Shown here: positions 1-8,982 of the stretch, in pieces
Numbering within the stretch: position 1 is the first letter of the stretch
How the letters are laid out: every line of letters starts with the position of its first letter
NCBI GenBank assembly: GCA_904418845.1
Contig: CAJFQC010000008.1
Location: 1-64,000, forward strand
Source: an uncultured Ruminococcus sp.
GTDB lineage: Bacteria > Bacillota > Clostridia > Lachnospirales > Lachnospiraceae
Direction of reading: 5' to 3'
Length of the DNA: 64,000 bases
Notes under the pieces: model-generated
What the model saw: only the letters and a program-made list of their open reading frames with translations
Databases searched by the model: none
What the model was told of the DNA's origin: nothing
Translations under genes and position numbers: made by a program

Positions 1-61
1 GCGCATACCGCCTTTTCTTGTTATCCAGCCCTCCGGCTGTATCGGTTGAGCAAAAGTCAGC

Positions 62-1813
62 GTGGGATTAGTGTGGTATCTTTATCTAAGTGATACCCCT
101 GTCGCCCTGCCGGATATACCGGAAGAAACGTATCCCGAGGTAGATGTGTTTATTGCTACTCACAATGAGCCCGCGGATCTTTTATATAAGACGATCAATG
201 CGTGCACCTATCTGGAGTATCCTGACAAAAATAAAGTTCATGTTTATGTGTGTGACGACGGGAACAGGGAAGAGATAGCCAGGCTGGCAGCACATCTGGG
301 AGTGGGATATTTAGGGCTTGCGGATAATAAACATGCAAAGTCCGGCAATTATAATAATGCGCTTTCACATACGCATTCTTCACTAATCGCTACCTTTGAT
401 TCGGATATGATACCAAGACGGGAATTCCTTGTTAAGACTGTGCCATATTTTTTTGATCCGGAGATAAAGATGGGACTGGTGCAGACGCCCCAGAGCTTCT
501 ACAATCAGGATCTGTTTCAGTTCAACCTCTTTTCGGAGAAAGACATTCCAAATGAACAGGATTTTTTCTCACGGGAGATTAATGTCATGCGTAATTCTTC
601 CAATTCGGCCGCATATACAGGGAGCAACACTGTGATTTCAAGAAAAGCATTAGAGGAGATCGGGGGCTTTCCTTATGGAACGATCACGGAAGACTTTGAG
701 ACAAGCCTGCGGCTTCAGAAGGCCGGGTATATTACCTACGCCTCAGAGGAAGTGCTGGCCGCCGGGCTGTCTACTACCACGGTAGAAAGTATGATCTCCC
801 AGAGGATACGGTGGGCGAGAGGCGTGATACAGAGCATACGCAATACAAACGCCATATTTACATGTAAACTCTCTCCGGCGGCCAGGCTGTCCTATCTTAA
901 TGCCTACTTGTACTGGTGGTCCTTTTTATCCAGGATGATATTCATCTTATCTCCCATCTTGTTTGCTCTTTTTGATTTTCAGCTTGTAGAGTGCGGCTTT
1001 GGAGAACTTCTGATATTTTGGCTTCCATCCCATCTGCTCTACAGTATTTCCGTAAGATATTTAAGCACGAATATCCGAAGTCTGCGGTGGAGTCAGATAA
1101 TCGACACTATTCTTGCGCCTTACCTGATTATGCCTGTCTTACTGGAATCTGTGGGGATCAGTCAGAAGAAGTTTAAGGTTACGGATAAGAAGAAACAGAG
1201 AGAAAAGACGACTACATGGCGCTATATGATCCCACATGGAATTCTCATCCTGCTCACTGCCGCGGCGCTGCTGCGCTATATTCACGGCAAATACGGGCTT
1301 GCGCTTGTATACAGCAGTGTGATCTTGTTCTGGCTGGGATACAATATGATGGCGCTCATATATGCCGTATTTTTTATGATGGGGCGGGAAGCGAAGCGCA
1401 GATATGACCGGATTGGGGCGGAAGAGAAACTGGAGTTTGTGTATCAGGGAAGAAAATATGAAGGCAGGACGGAAGATGTATCGGAAAAAGGCATGGCCTT
1501 CTCTGTGAAAGATGCTGTAAAGCTTCTTCTGAAGCCCGGTGATGATCTTGGAATTACGGTTCTCACGGAGCGCTATCGGGCAGAGCTGCGCGCAAAGATC
1601 GTGTATGCTGCAAAGACGGAAAGCGGTGTCCGGTTTGCGGCGTCGGCAGAGCCTGTAAGCGAGCTGGATAAAAGAAACTGGCTGCAGATCATTCATGACC
1701 GCGCTCATTCCCTTCCCAAAGAGATCGATCCCTGGCGGACGGTGTATGACGACGTGGTGCAAAATGTCCGGATGCGGAGGGAAGAATGGCGCAGAAGCTC
1801 ATCATCCCGGTAA
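62..1813 (+). CDS. Processive family-2 glycosyltransferase (cellulose synthase/BcsA-like) with C-terminal PilZ domain; N-terminus probably incomplete
   Basis: DVFIATHNEP, FDSDMIPR, TED and QRIRWARG motifs (GT2 D, DxD, TED, QxxRW); C-terminal RRYDR...DVSEKG matches PilZ RxxxR...DxSxxG. ORF begins at a GTG just after an in-frame TGA at 47-49 and lacks the usual N-terminal TM segment. Confidence 0.85.
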   Translation: MGLVWYLYLSDTPVALPDIPEETYPEVDVFIATHNEPADLLYKTINACTYLEYPDKNKVHVYVCDDGNREEIARLAAHLGVGYLGLADNKHAKSGNYNNALSHTHSSLIATFDSDMIPRREFLVKTVPYFFDPEIKMGLVQTPQSFYNQDLFQFNLFSEKDIPNEQDFFSREINVMRNSSNSAAYTGSNTVISRKALEEIGGFPYGTITEDFETSLRLQKAGYITYASEEVLAAGLSTTTVESMISQRIRWARGVIQSIRNTNAIFTCKLSPAARLSYLNAYLYWWSFLSRMIFILSPILFALFDFQLVECGFGELLIFWLPSHLLYSISVRYLSTNIRSLRWSQIIDTILAPYLIMPVLLESVGISQKKFKVTDKKKQREKTTTWRYMIPHGILILLTAAALLRYIHGKYGLALVYSSVILFWLGYNMMALIYAVFFMMGREAKRRYDRIGAEEKLEFVYQGRKYEGRTEDVSEKGMAFSVKDAVKLLLKPGDDLGITVLTERYRAELRAKIVYAAKTESGVRFAASAEPVSELDKRNWLQIIHDRAHSLPKEIDPWRTVYDDVVQNVRMRREEWRRSSSSR

Positions 1814-1851
1814 CAACAGTATAATAAGCAGACTGAAAAAGGAGATATGCT

Positions 1852-3732
1852 ATGGAAGTATTGAAAGGGATACTGTTTGGTATCTCGCTGTGGGGCTGGC
1901 TTTTTCTTACCGGATGGGCGGGCAGGATCAGAGTCTGGTTTGTTCCCCTTGTGACAGCGGCAGGGCTCAGCCTTATTTTGTATGGAGGAGGACTCTTCGG
2001 TTTTCTTGCAGAGACGGCAGTTCTGCTGTGTGCAGCCGGACTTGCAGGAACTGTCCTCTCATTCTGGGGAGCGGTGACAAGACGCTTTGTGCTTCCGAAA
2101 TTGAGTATGTTCGGCTTCTTTTTCGGGGCGGCGTCGGTTTCTTTCGCTGTGCTTATATGGAATTTGAAACTGCTTCACTATGATAACTTCTCGCACTGGG
2201 CGGTGGCGGTAAAGTACATGCTTTCTACGGATCATTTCGCGGATGCTTCCACAGAGCTTCTGATGTTCAAAGACTACCCGCCGGGGAGTGCTGTGTGGAT
2301 CTATTATATATGCCGGTTTGCGGGACATTCCCAGGGAATGATGCTTCTGGCCCATAACAGTCTCATATTTTCCTGCTTTTTCGCAGTGTTCGGGTGGGTA
2401 AGAGAGAGGAGACGGTTCTTATTATATGCGTTCCTGGGAATGGGATGTTCCATGTTGTCTTACCTCAACCTGACTATCCGCATTAACAACCTGCTTGTTG
2501 ACTTTCTTCTGCCCCTGCTTACGATGGCAGGGATATCCATGGCGTACCGCATGAGGGAAGAGCCGATAAAAATGTCTGTATGCGTGATGCTGCTTACAGG
2601 ATATACAGGGATCATAAAGGATACGGGAGCAGTTTTTGCGGGAATTATATTTCTATATTATGTGCGGTGCATATGCTCGTTACCTGTGAGATACATGCCC
2701 TTCGAGAAAAAACTGCGTGCGTTCCGTCACCTTCCCGTAAAGAGTGTCCTTATTCTTTTGACAGCGGCGGGAGGGGCACTGCCATACATTGGATGGAAAT
2801 GGTATCTGGCAACGGCGCTTGCCGGATATACGGGAAAATTTTCTGTGGGCGCAGCACAGTCTGCGGCGGAACCTGAATTGTACGGAACTATTATCGGGGA
2901 GTTTTTTCGCAGCGCATTCAGCCTGACTGAGCGTTCCTTTCAGGTATTTCTCCTTTGTACGATATCGACTGTGGGGGCAGTTCTGTATGCCCGGATCTTC
3001 CTGAAAAGGAGGTGGAAGCTATGGAAGATCTGGTTACTTGGAACAGCCGTGCTTGCTGTGTATTATGCCGGGATTCTGCTTTTGTATCTATATTCCATGC
3101 CTGCGGAAGAGGCAGTGCGTCTTGCCGGATTCGACCGTTATACGTGCAGTATCATGACACTGTTCGCAGGGCTGCTCCTCATGGGAGCAGAGACAGATAT
3201 GGAGGCTTCCTTCGCTGTGAGTATTGATGAGAGAGGAGCGTACCGCGCCTACTCATCGCCCGAGGCCAAGCGTCGCTATCAGGCAACGGTACTGGTGATG
3301 ATGATCGTAGGGATTAATTTCCTGTATTCAGAGTTTAACGGGCTTGCTGATATTCGAAAAGATTATCAGGATTCCCTGCCGGGCAGGGTAGAGAAGATCA
3401 CCGGCGACCGCTGGTATCCCGGCGGTAGAGAGGATGCGGCAAGATATCTGGTGGCTGCCCTGAATGAGGAAAAACAGGTATCGGATGGTGAGGCGCTTTA
3501 TGTGTGCCGGTATTTTCTTTATGCTCCGCATGTGCAGGCGACGTCCCGGGTGGATGCGGAGACTCTGGAAGAGGCCGGGGAGAGATATGATTATATCCTT
3601 GTATTAGATGAAGAAGCAGTGACGTATGACCCGGATTTTCCGGAGACAGAACGCTTGAAAGCTCCGGGACTGTATGATGTTCAGGATTTGCTATATTCAT
3701 ATCAAAAAACCACAAGACACCGAATAGAATGA
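1852..3732 (+). CDS. Polytopic membrane protein, possibly GT-C-type glycosyltransferase
   Basis: 626 aa with many hydrophobic spans; follows the GT2 gene closely with an RBS-like AAGGAG; no precise family recognised. Confidence 0.5.
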   Translation: MEVLKGILFGISLWGWLFLTGWAGRIRVWFVPLVTAAGLSLILYGGGLFGFLAETAVLLCAAGLAGTVLSFWGAVTRRFVLPKLSMFGFFFGAASVSFAVLIWNLKLLHYDNFSHWAVAVKYMLSTDHFADASTELLMFKDYPPGSAVWIYYICRFAGHSQGMMLLAHNSLIFSCFFAVFGWVRERRRFLLYAFLGMGCSMLSYLNLTIRINNLLVDFLLPLLTMAGISMAYRMREEPIKMSVCVMLLTGYTGIIKDTGAVFAGIIFLYYVRCICSLPVRYMPFEKKLRAFRHLPVKSVLILLTAAGGALPYIGWKWYLATALAGYTGKFSVGAAQSAAEPELYGTIIGEFFRSAFSLTERSFQVFLLCTISTVGAVLYARIFLKRRWKLWKIWLLGTAVLAVYYAGILLLYLYSMPAEEAVRLAGFDRYTCSIMTLFAGLLLMGAETDMEASFAVSIDERGAYRAYSSPEAKRRYQATVLVMMIVGINFLYSEFNGLADIRKDYQDSLPGRVEKITGDRWYPGGREDAARYLVAALNEEKQVSDGEALYVCRYFLYAPHVQATSRVDAETLEEAGERYDYILVLDEEAVTYDPDFPETERLKAPGLYDVQDLLYSYQKTTRHRIE

Positions 3733-3812
3733 ATGATATACTTTGCTTGAAAGCGGCGGATACTCTGAAATAAGACTGGTATCACGCAATATCGTCGGTA
3801 AAAAGGAGAAAC

Positions 3813-4943
3813 ATGATGACACGACTGATGGAACATAGGCAGCCCCCTGAGTGGGTATCTGAAGAACTGCACAGGATCTGTGTGGTCATTGAGCGCAATA
3901 TGGAACGGTTCGGGACGAAATTCCCTTCCGCATGTGCGGAAAATGGGGAATATGAGGTGGCAGAAAATGATGATTGGACAAACGGATTCTGGACGGGAAT
4001 GCTCTGGATGGCATATGAGTATACCAGGGAGGAGAAGTTTAAAAATCTTGCATATGAGAACCTTAAAAGCTTTGAAAAAAGGCTGGAGGACAACATTGTG
4101 CTTGAACATCACGATATTGGTTTCCTTTACAGTCTTTCTGTCGGGGCAGGATACCGCATTATGGAAGAGGAACACTGGAAAGAAGTGTTTATAAGAGCCG
4201 CGGATGTGCTGGCTGCGCGTTACCAGGCGAAAGGGGGCTTTCTTCAGGCATGGGGGAAGGCGGGAGATCCCGGAGAGTACCGGCTTATCATAGATTCACT
4301 GATGAACCTGCCGATCCTGTATAGGGCTTCGGAACTTACAGGCGGCAGCTTTTACAGGGAGATAGCAGACAGTCATTACAGAAATGTGGTTTCTAATATT
4401 ATCAGGGAAGATTATTCTACATATCATACATTCTATTTTGATCCGGAGACAGGAAGGCCTGATCACGGCGCAACTCAGCAGGGCTTCTCCGACGAATCCT
4501 GCTGGGCGAGAGGGCAGGCGTGGGCGGTGCTCGGCATACCCCTCAACGCAAGGATATCAGGAAGAGGCATGTCCTGCAAAGAAAAAGAACTGTATGACAA
4601 GGTTGTGGAATATTTTGAAAACCACCTGCCTTCAGACGGGATTCCCTATTGGGATCTGGCCTTTGGGGAGGGTTCCACTCAGCCAAGAGACAGCTCCTCG
4701 CTCGCTATCGCCGCTTGCGGCATGATGGAAAATGGAAATAAGAAGCGGGCCTTTGAGATGCTTCATGCCTTAAAAGAACATGCGTCAACAGCATATGAGA
4801 AAGACCCGCAGGGACTTATTCTCCACGGCGTATACGCTTACAAAGAAGGTAAGGGCGTGGACGAGCCGGACACATGGGGCGATTATTTCTATATGGAAGC
4901 TCTTTGCAGAGTCTGCGATCCGCAGTGGCATCCATATTGGTGA
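3813..4943 (+). CDS. Glycoside hydrolase family 88/105 (unsaturated glucuronyl/galacturonyl hydrolase)
   Basis: WTNGFWTGMLWMAYE, HHDIGFLYSLSVGAGYR, HGATQQGFSDESCWARGQAWAVLG, DSSSLAIAACGM are characteristic of UGL-type hydrolases. Confidence 0.88.
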   Translation: MMTRLMEHRQPPEWVSEELHRICVVIERNMERFGTKFPSACAENGEYEVAENDDWTNGFWTGMLWMAYEYTREEKFKNLAYENLKSFEKRLEDNIVLEHHDIGFLYSLSVGAGYRIMEEEHWKEVFIRAADVLAARYQAKGGFLQAWGKAGDPGEYRLIIDSLMNLPILYRASELTGGSFYREIADSHYRNVVSNIIREDYSTYHTFYFDPETGRPDHGATQQGFSDESCWARGQAWAVLGIPLNARISGRGMSCKEKELYDKVVEYFENHLPSDGIPYWDLAFGEGSTQPRDSSSLAIAACGMMENGNKKRAFEMLHALKEHASTAYEKDPQGLILHGVYAYKEGKGVDEPDTWGDYFYMEALCRVCDPQWHPYW

Positions 4944-5035
4944 TGTGTGTAAGCGGCGGAGAGATTTAAAATGTGCTGAGAGGAAAGAACAGGAAAAGAG
5001 AAAGGATAAGAAAAGACAGAGAGGTATAGAAGGAT

Positions 5036-5854
5036 ATGAGTAAAATCCGCATTATGGTATTAAATAAGGAAAATGAGATCCTTGTCCGGGATACAGGAGC
5101 AGACCAGGCGCTCCTTGTCTATGAGGGACCGTATAAAGAGGGAGATAAGATCCGTGTGGAAGCAGATGAAGCAGACACTTTTTACTGGCTGCAGATGGAT
5201 AACGCGGTCGGCAGGTCGATGGTGTATATGACCGGGGCGGTGGAGTATGAGATCCCCTTTGGTGAGAAGAAATGGAATCTGCCGGATACGGCGTTTGAAG
5301 GAGAACGCCATGTGGTGAGCCTGCGAAAAGCAAGGAAGTTCGAGTACAGCCATTACAGGAACCTGTCCTATAATGCCAATGACCAGCATGGGATCACAAC
5401 CTGTTTTCCTCACGCCAGCGCGAACGTGGAGACAAGAGGGGAGTCAGTATTTGCCGCGATGAATGCCATAGACGGCGTGATCGCACCAAAAAGTCATGGG
5501 AAATGGCCCTATCAGTCATGGGGGATCAACCGCAGGGAAGACGCGAAATGGCGCCTGGAGTTCGGACGCCCGGTAAAGGCAGACCGTATCATTGTATTTT
5601 TGAGGGCGGATTTCCCTCATGATAACTGGTGGGAAGAAGGAAAGGTAACATTTTCCGATGGGAGCACCATGGCACTTTCCTTTGAAAAAGGCGGGCATGG
5701 ACAGGAATTTACTTTTGAAGAAAAGACAATCGAGTGGCTGGAACTCGGTGAGCTGAAAAAATGTGCCGGCGATCCGTCCCCCTTCCCGGCCCTGACACAG
5801 TTTGAGGTTTACGGAAGAGAGGCAGAAGAAAGCAGCGGCGGCGTAAGCAGATGA
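5036..5854 (+). CDS. Discoidin/F5-8-like carbohydrate-binding protein without signal peptide
   Basis: NAIDG..KSHGKWPYQSWGINRREDAKWRLEFGRPVKADRI...TFSDGS resembles galactose-binding-like folds; N-terminus MSKIRIMVLNKENE has no signal peptide. Confidence 0.5.
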   Translation: MSKIRIMVLNKENEILVRDTGADQALLVYEGPYKEGDKIRVEADEADTFYWLQMDNAVGRSMVYMTGAVEYEIPFGEKKWNLPDTAFEGERHVVSLRKARKFEYSHYRNLSYNANDQHGITTCFPHASANVETRGESVFAAMNAIDGVIAPKSHGKWPYQSWGINRREDAKWRLEFGRPVKADRIIVFLRADFPHDNWWEEGKVTFSDGSTMALSFEKGGHGQEFTFEEKTIEWLELGELKKCAGDPSPFPALTQFEVYGREAEESSGGVSR

Positions 5855-6005
5855 TGGAAAACATTGGTCAGTCATATCGTACAAATAGGGGAAAATAACT
5901 AAAAGGAGTGAAGAGATATTGTGTAAAATGATAAGAATATACGGAGTAAATAGTCAGTTTTTGTCAATAACAAACTACAAATGACAAGAATTATAAAAAA
6001 CACGG

Positions 6006-6046
6006 CAATATATTGATTGAAACAGGACAACCTCAAGAGATATAAT
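6006..6046 (+). promoter_or_regulatory. Promoter of first solute-binding protein with upstream CAATAT element
   Basis: CAATATATTGATTGAAA; -35 TTGAAA (6017-6022), 18-nt spacer, -10 TATAAT (6041-6046). Confidence 0.65.
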
Positions 6047-6077
6047 AAAAACAACAAATATCAAAGGAGGATATAAT

Positions 6078-7364
6078 ATGAAAAAGAAAGTACTCAGCGT
6101 ATTGCTTGCATCTGCTATGGTTGCAGGACTCGTAGCAGGATGTGGAAACAGTTCTGGCAGCGGCTCCGGCAGCGGAGACGGCGGAAGCGGAAGCGGGGAG
6201 TATGACGGCGTAGAGCTTACATACTGGTCCATGTGGTCTAACACGGAGCCGCAGGGACAGGTGCTTCAGGAAGCCGTCGACGCGTGGTCGGCTGAAACAG
6301 GCGCGAATGTCACGATTGAGTGGAAAGGACGAGATATTAAGAATATTCTTTCTTCTGCATTGGAGTCACAAGAAAAGATCGATCTTTTCGAAGATGGATA
6401 CGAGAGAATCACTTCAATTTATCTCGATTATGTTGCAGATCTGACGGAGATGGCCGATGCGGCAGGATATGCTGATCAGAGTTTCGCGGTATTTAACGAC
6501 TGGGCGACGGAACAGGCAGGATTCCTTCCGTGTATTACAGAGCAGCCGCAGGTGGGTGGAGTTTTCTACAATCAGGACATCTTTGATGATGCGGGCGTAG
6601 AGGCTCCGACAACATGGACAGAGTTTCTGGAGGTATGCCAGGCTCTGGTAGACGCAGGATATGCGCCGATGGCTCTTGACAGCACATATGCACCGTTCTT
6701 CTTCGGATATCATCTTGCGAGATACATCGGACAGGATGCGACTACAGAGCTGACAACAAACGGCGGATGGAGCAATAACCCGCTCGTAGCGCAGGCTGCA
6801 CAGGATATGATTGATTTTGTGAAAGCCGGATACCTGGTAGACGGCGCACCGGATGAGTATCCGGCAAGCCAGAACAAGATGGCTCTCGGCGATCCGCAGG
6901 CGGCAATGGTTGTTTGTGCAAACTATGTAACATCTGAGGTTAACAATACAGCAGGCGAAGAGCTGAACTGGGGACTGTTCAACTACCCGTCAGTTGAAGG
7001 CGCGGCAGATGGAGTAGACCAGACGGCGGCATACACAGGCTGCAACTCTATCGCTGTTGCAAATTACAGCGAGAACCAGCAGGCAGCGTTTGATCTTGCT
7101 ACATTCATCACATCAGGTGAGTACGATCAGAAGATGGCTGATGCAGCAGGACAGATTCCGGCTGACCCGTCCAACACAGCTCCGGCTTCACAGACTGGAA
7201 CTGTAGAGACTCTTAATGCTACGCAGTCTTCATTGGTTTGGAATATGGGGCTGAATGCGAATGCTGATCTGACTTCTTCAATTCAGGAAGTTGTTGTTAA
7301 ACTGTATGAGGGTGCATACGCTACAGGCGAGGACTTTGCAGCAGCTCTGGACGCATTATATTAA
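6078..7364 (+). CDS. ABC transporter extracellular sugar-binding lipoprotein (family 1)
   Basis: Lipobox LVAGC; YWSMWSNTEPQGQVLQEAVDAWSAETG; strong resemblance to 21143..22408. Confidence 0.92.
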   Translation: MKKKVLSVLLASAMVAGLVAGCGNSSGSGSGSGDGGSGSGEYDGVELTYWSMWSNTEPQGQVLQEAVDAWSAETGANVTIEWKGRDIKNILSSALESQEKIDLFEDGYERITSIYLDYVADLTEMADAAGYADQSFAVFNDWATEQAGFLPCITEQPQVGGVFYNQDIFDDAGVEAPTTWTEFLEVCQALVDAGYAPMALDSTYAPFFFGYHLARYIGQDATTELTTNGGWSNNPLVAQAAQDMIDFVKAGYLVDGAPDEYPASQNKMALGDPQAAMVVCANYVTSEVNNTAGEELNWGLFNYPSVEGAADGVDQTAAYTGCNSIAVANYSENQQAAFDLATFITSGEYDQKMADAAGQIPADPSNTAPASQTGTVETLNATQSSLVWNMGLNANADLTSSIQEVVVKLYEGAYATGEDFAAALDALY

Positions 7365-7381
7365 GATTGAGTTCTTTACCG

Positions 7382-7415
7382 GGGGTGACGCTGTTTCAGC
7401 GTCACCCCATTTTTT
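7382..7415 (+). terminator. Stem-loop after SBP gene (terminator or attenuating hairpin)
   Basis: GGGGTGACGCTG-TTT-CAGCGTCACCCC followed by ATTTTTTC. Confidence 0.8.
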
Positions 7416-7465
7416 CGGAATCAGGAGTGTGATATTCTATAAAAGAACAGAGGGAGGCAGTACAG

Positions 7466-8938
7466 GTGAAAGAAAGACCAAACATAGTTTTTATTCTTAC
7501 AGATGACCAGGGAGCGTGGGCAATGGGCTGTGCGGGGAATGCAGATGTAAAGACGCCGAATCTTGACCGGCTTGCTGCGAACGGGGTACGGTTTGACGAG
7601 TTTTACTGTGCGTCTCCCGTTTGCTCACCGGCACGGGCCTCTTTGGTGACAGGAAAGATCCCTTCCTGTCATGGAGTTCAAGACTGGATCGAAAAGGGTA
7701 ATGTGGACGGGTACAAATATCCCAATATGAAGAGCGTGCCCGGATTTGACGCGGACGATCTGGCAATCGATTATCTTGCGGGACACAAAACATATATGGA
7801 GGTTCTGGCAGAGGCCGGGTACCAGTGCGCTCTGAGCGGAAAATGGCATCTCGGAGACAATGTGGTGAAAAAGAAAGGATTCTCTCATTGGTATACGATT
7901 GTCCGAGGGGGATGCGCTTACTATCATTCTGATATCTGTGATGAGGGAAAACTGTATCCCGGAGAGGGCTATATTACAGATCTGATAACAGAACGTTCCC
8001 TCGAATATATTGACAGCATGGCCGAATCAGAGAAACCTTTCTATCTGAGTGTGCATTATACAGCTCCCCACAGCCCATGGGGACCGGAAGAGCACCCGGA
8101 GGAATTCAGAAGACTATATGATAACTGTGAGTTTAAGGCCACGCCGGATCTTCCGATCCACCCGGATCATATAAGAACAGGTCCAATCGGAGATACACCG
8201 GAAAATCGCAGAGAGAATCTTACAGGCTATTATGCCGCAATCTCTGCGATGGACGCCGGAGTGGGAAGGATAGTGGACAGGCTGAAAGAGAAAGGGATTT
8301 TGGATAACACTGTCATTATTTTTACTGCGGATAACGGGATGAACATGGGACACCACGGTATATGGGGAAAAGGAAATGGTACATATCCGCCCAATATGTA
8401 TGATTCGGCGGTAAAGGTTCCGTTGATCATCTGCGATCCCTGTAATAAGGAGAAAGGAGTGGTGTGCCGCAGCATGTCGAGCCAGTATGATATGTTTCCG
8501 ACGATTCTTGAGCTTGCGGGCTGTGAGTGGAATCCTGAGCCGATGCAGCCGGGAAGAAGCATGATGAAGATGCTCAGAGTTCCTGAGAAGGAGGCGGACG
8601 ACAGTGTTGTAATCTACGATGAATATGGCAGGACAAGAATGATCAGGAGCCGGAAGTATAAGTATATCCACCGATATGGAGACGGGATATGCGAACTGTA
8701 TGATATGGATGCAGACCCGGACGAGACGGTCAATCTGGTGGAAGATGAAAAATACGTTTCTGTTGTAAGCTCCATGAGAAAAGAAATGGAAGAATGGTTC
8801 GGCAGGTATACAGATGAAAAGTCAGATGCACGGAAGTTCGATGTGAAAGGAAGAGGACAGCAGAGACTTTGTTGGGAAGAAGATGCGTTTAATTCCAATA
8901 TTGAGTTTTACGACCCAGAGAAAAAACTGGCACTATGA
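7466..8938 (+). CDS. Sulfatase (Cys-type, formylglycine-dependent)
   Basis: RPNIVFILTDDQG N-terminus; active-site motif CSPARASLVTG; GTG start. Confidence 0.92.
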   Translation: MKERPNIVFILTDDQGAWAMGCAGNADVKTPNLDRLAANGVRFDEFYCASPVCSPARASLVTGKIPSCHGVQDWIEKGNVDGYKYPNMKSVPGFDADDLAIDYLAGHKTYMEVLAEAGYQCALSGKWHLGDNVVKKKGFSHWYTIVRGGCAYYHSDICDEGKLYPGEGYITDLITERSLEYIDSMAESEKPFYLSVHYTAPHSPWGPEEHPEEFRRLYDNCEFKATPDLPIHPDHIRTGPIGDTPENRRENLTGYYAAISAMDAGVGRIVDRLKEKGILDNTVIIFTADNGMNMGHHGIWGKGNGTYPPNMYDSAVKVPLIICDPCNKEKGVVCRSMSSQYDMFPTILELAGCEWNPEPMQPGRSMMKMLRVPEKEADDSVVIYDEYGRTRMIRSRKYKYIHRYGDGICELYDMDADPDETVNLVEDEKYVSVVSSMRKEMEEWFGRYTDEKSDARKFDVKGRGQQRLCWEEDAFNSNIEFYDPEKKLAL

Positions 8939-8982
8939 GAGAAAACGGTATGGTGTTTATACGGATGGAACAGGAGAGGAAT

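Noticed and set aside
1139-1762. Antisense ORF of 207 aa opposite the GT2 gene
   Set aside because: Lies fully inside a well-supported coding frame, no recognisable domain; typical shadow ORF. The same applies to other long antisense ORFs such as 8114-8671, 15322-15906, 24421-25062, 25744-26436, 44280-44852 and 51292-51987.
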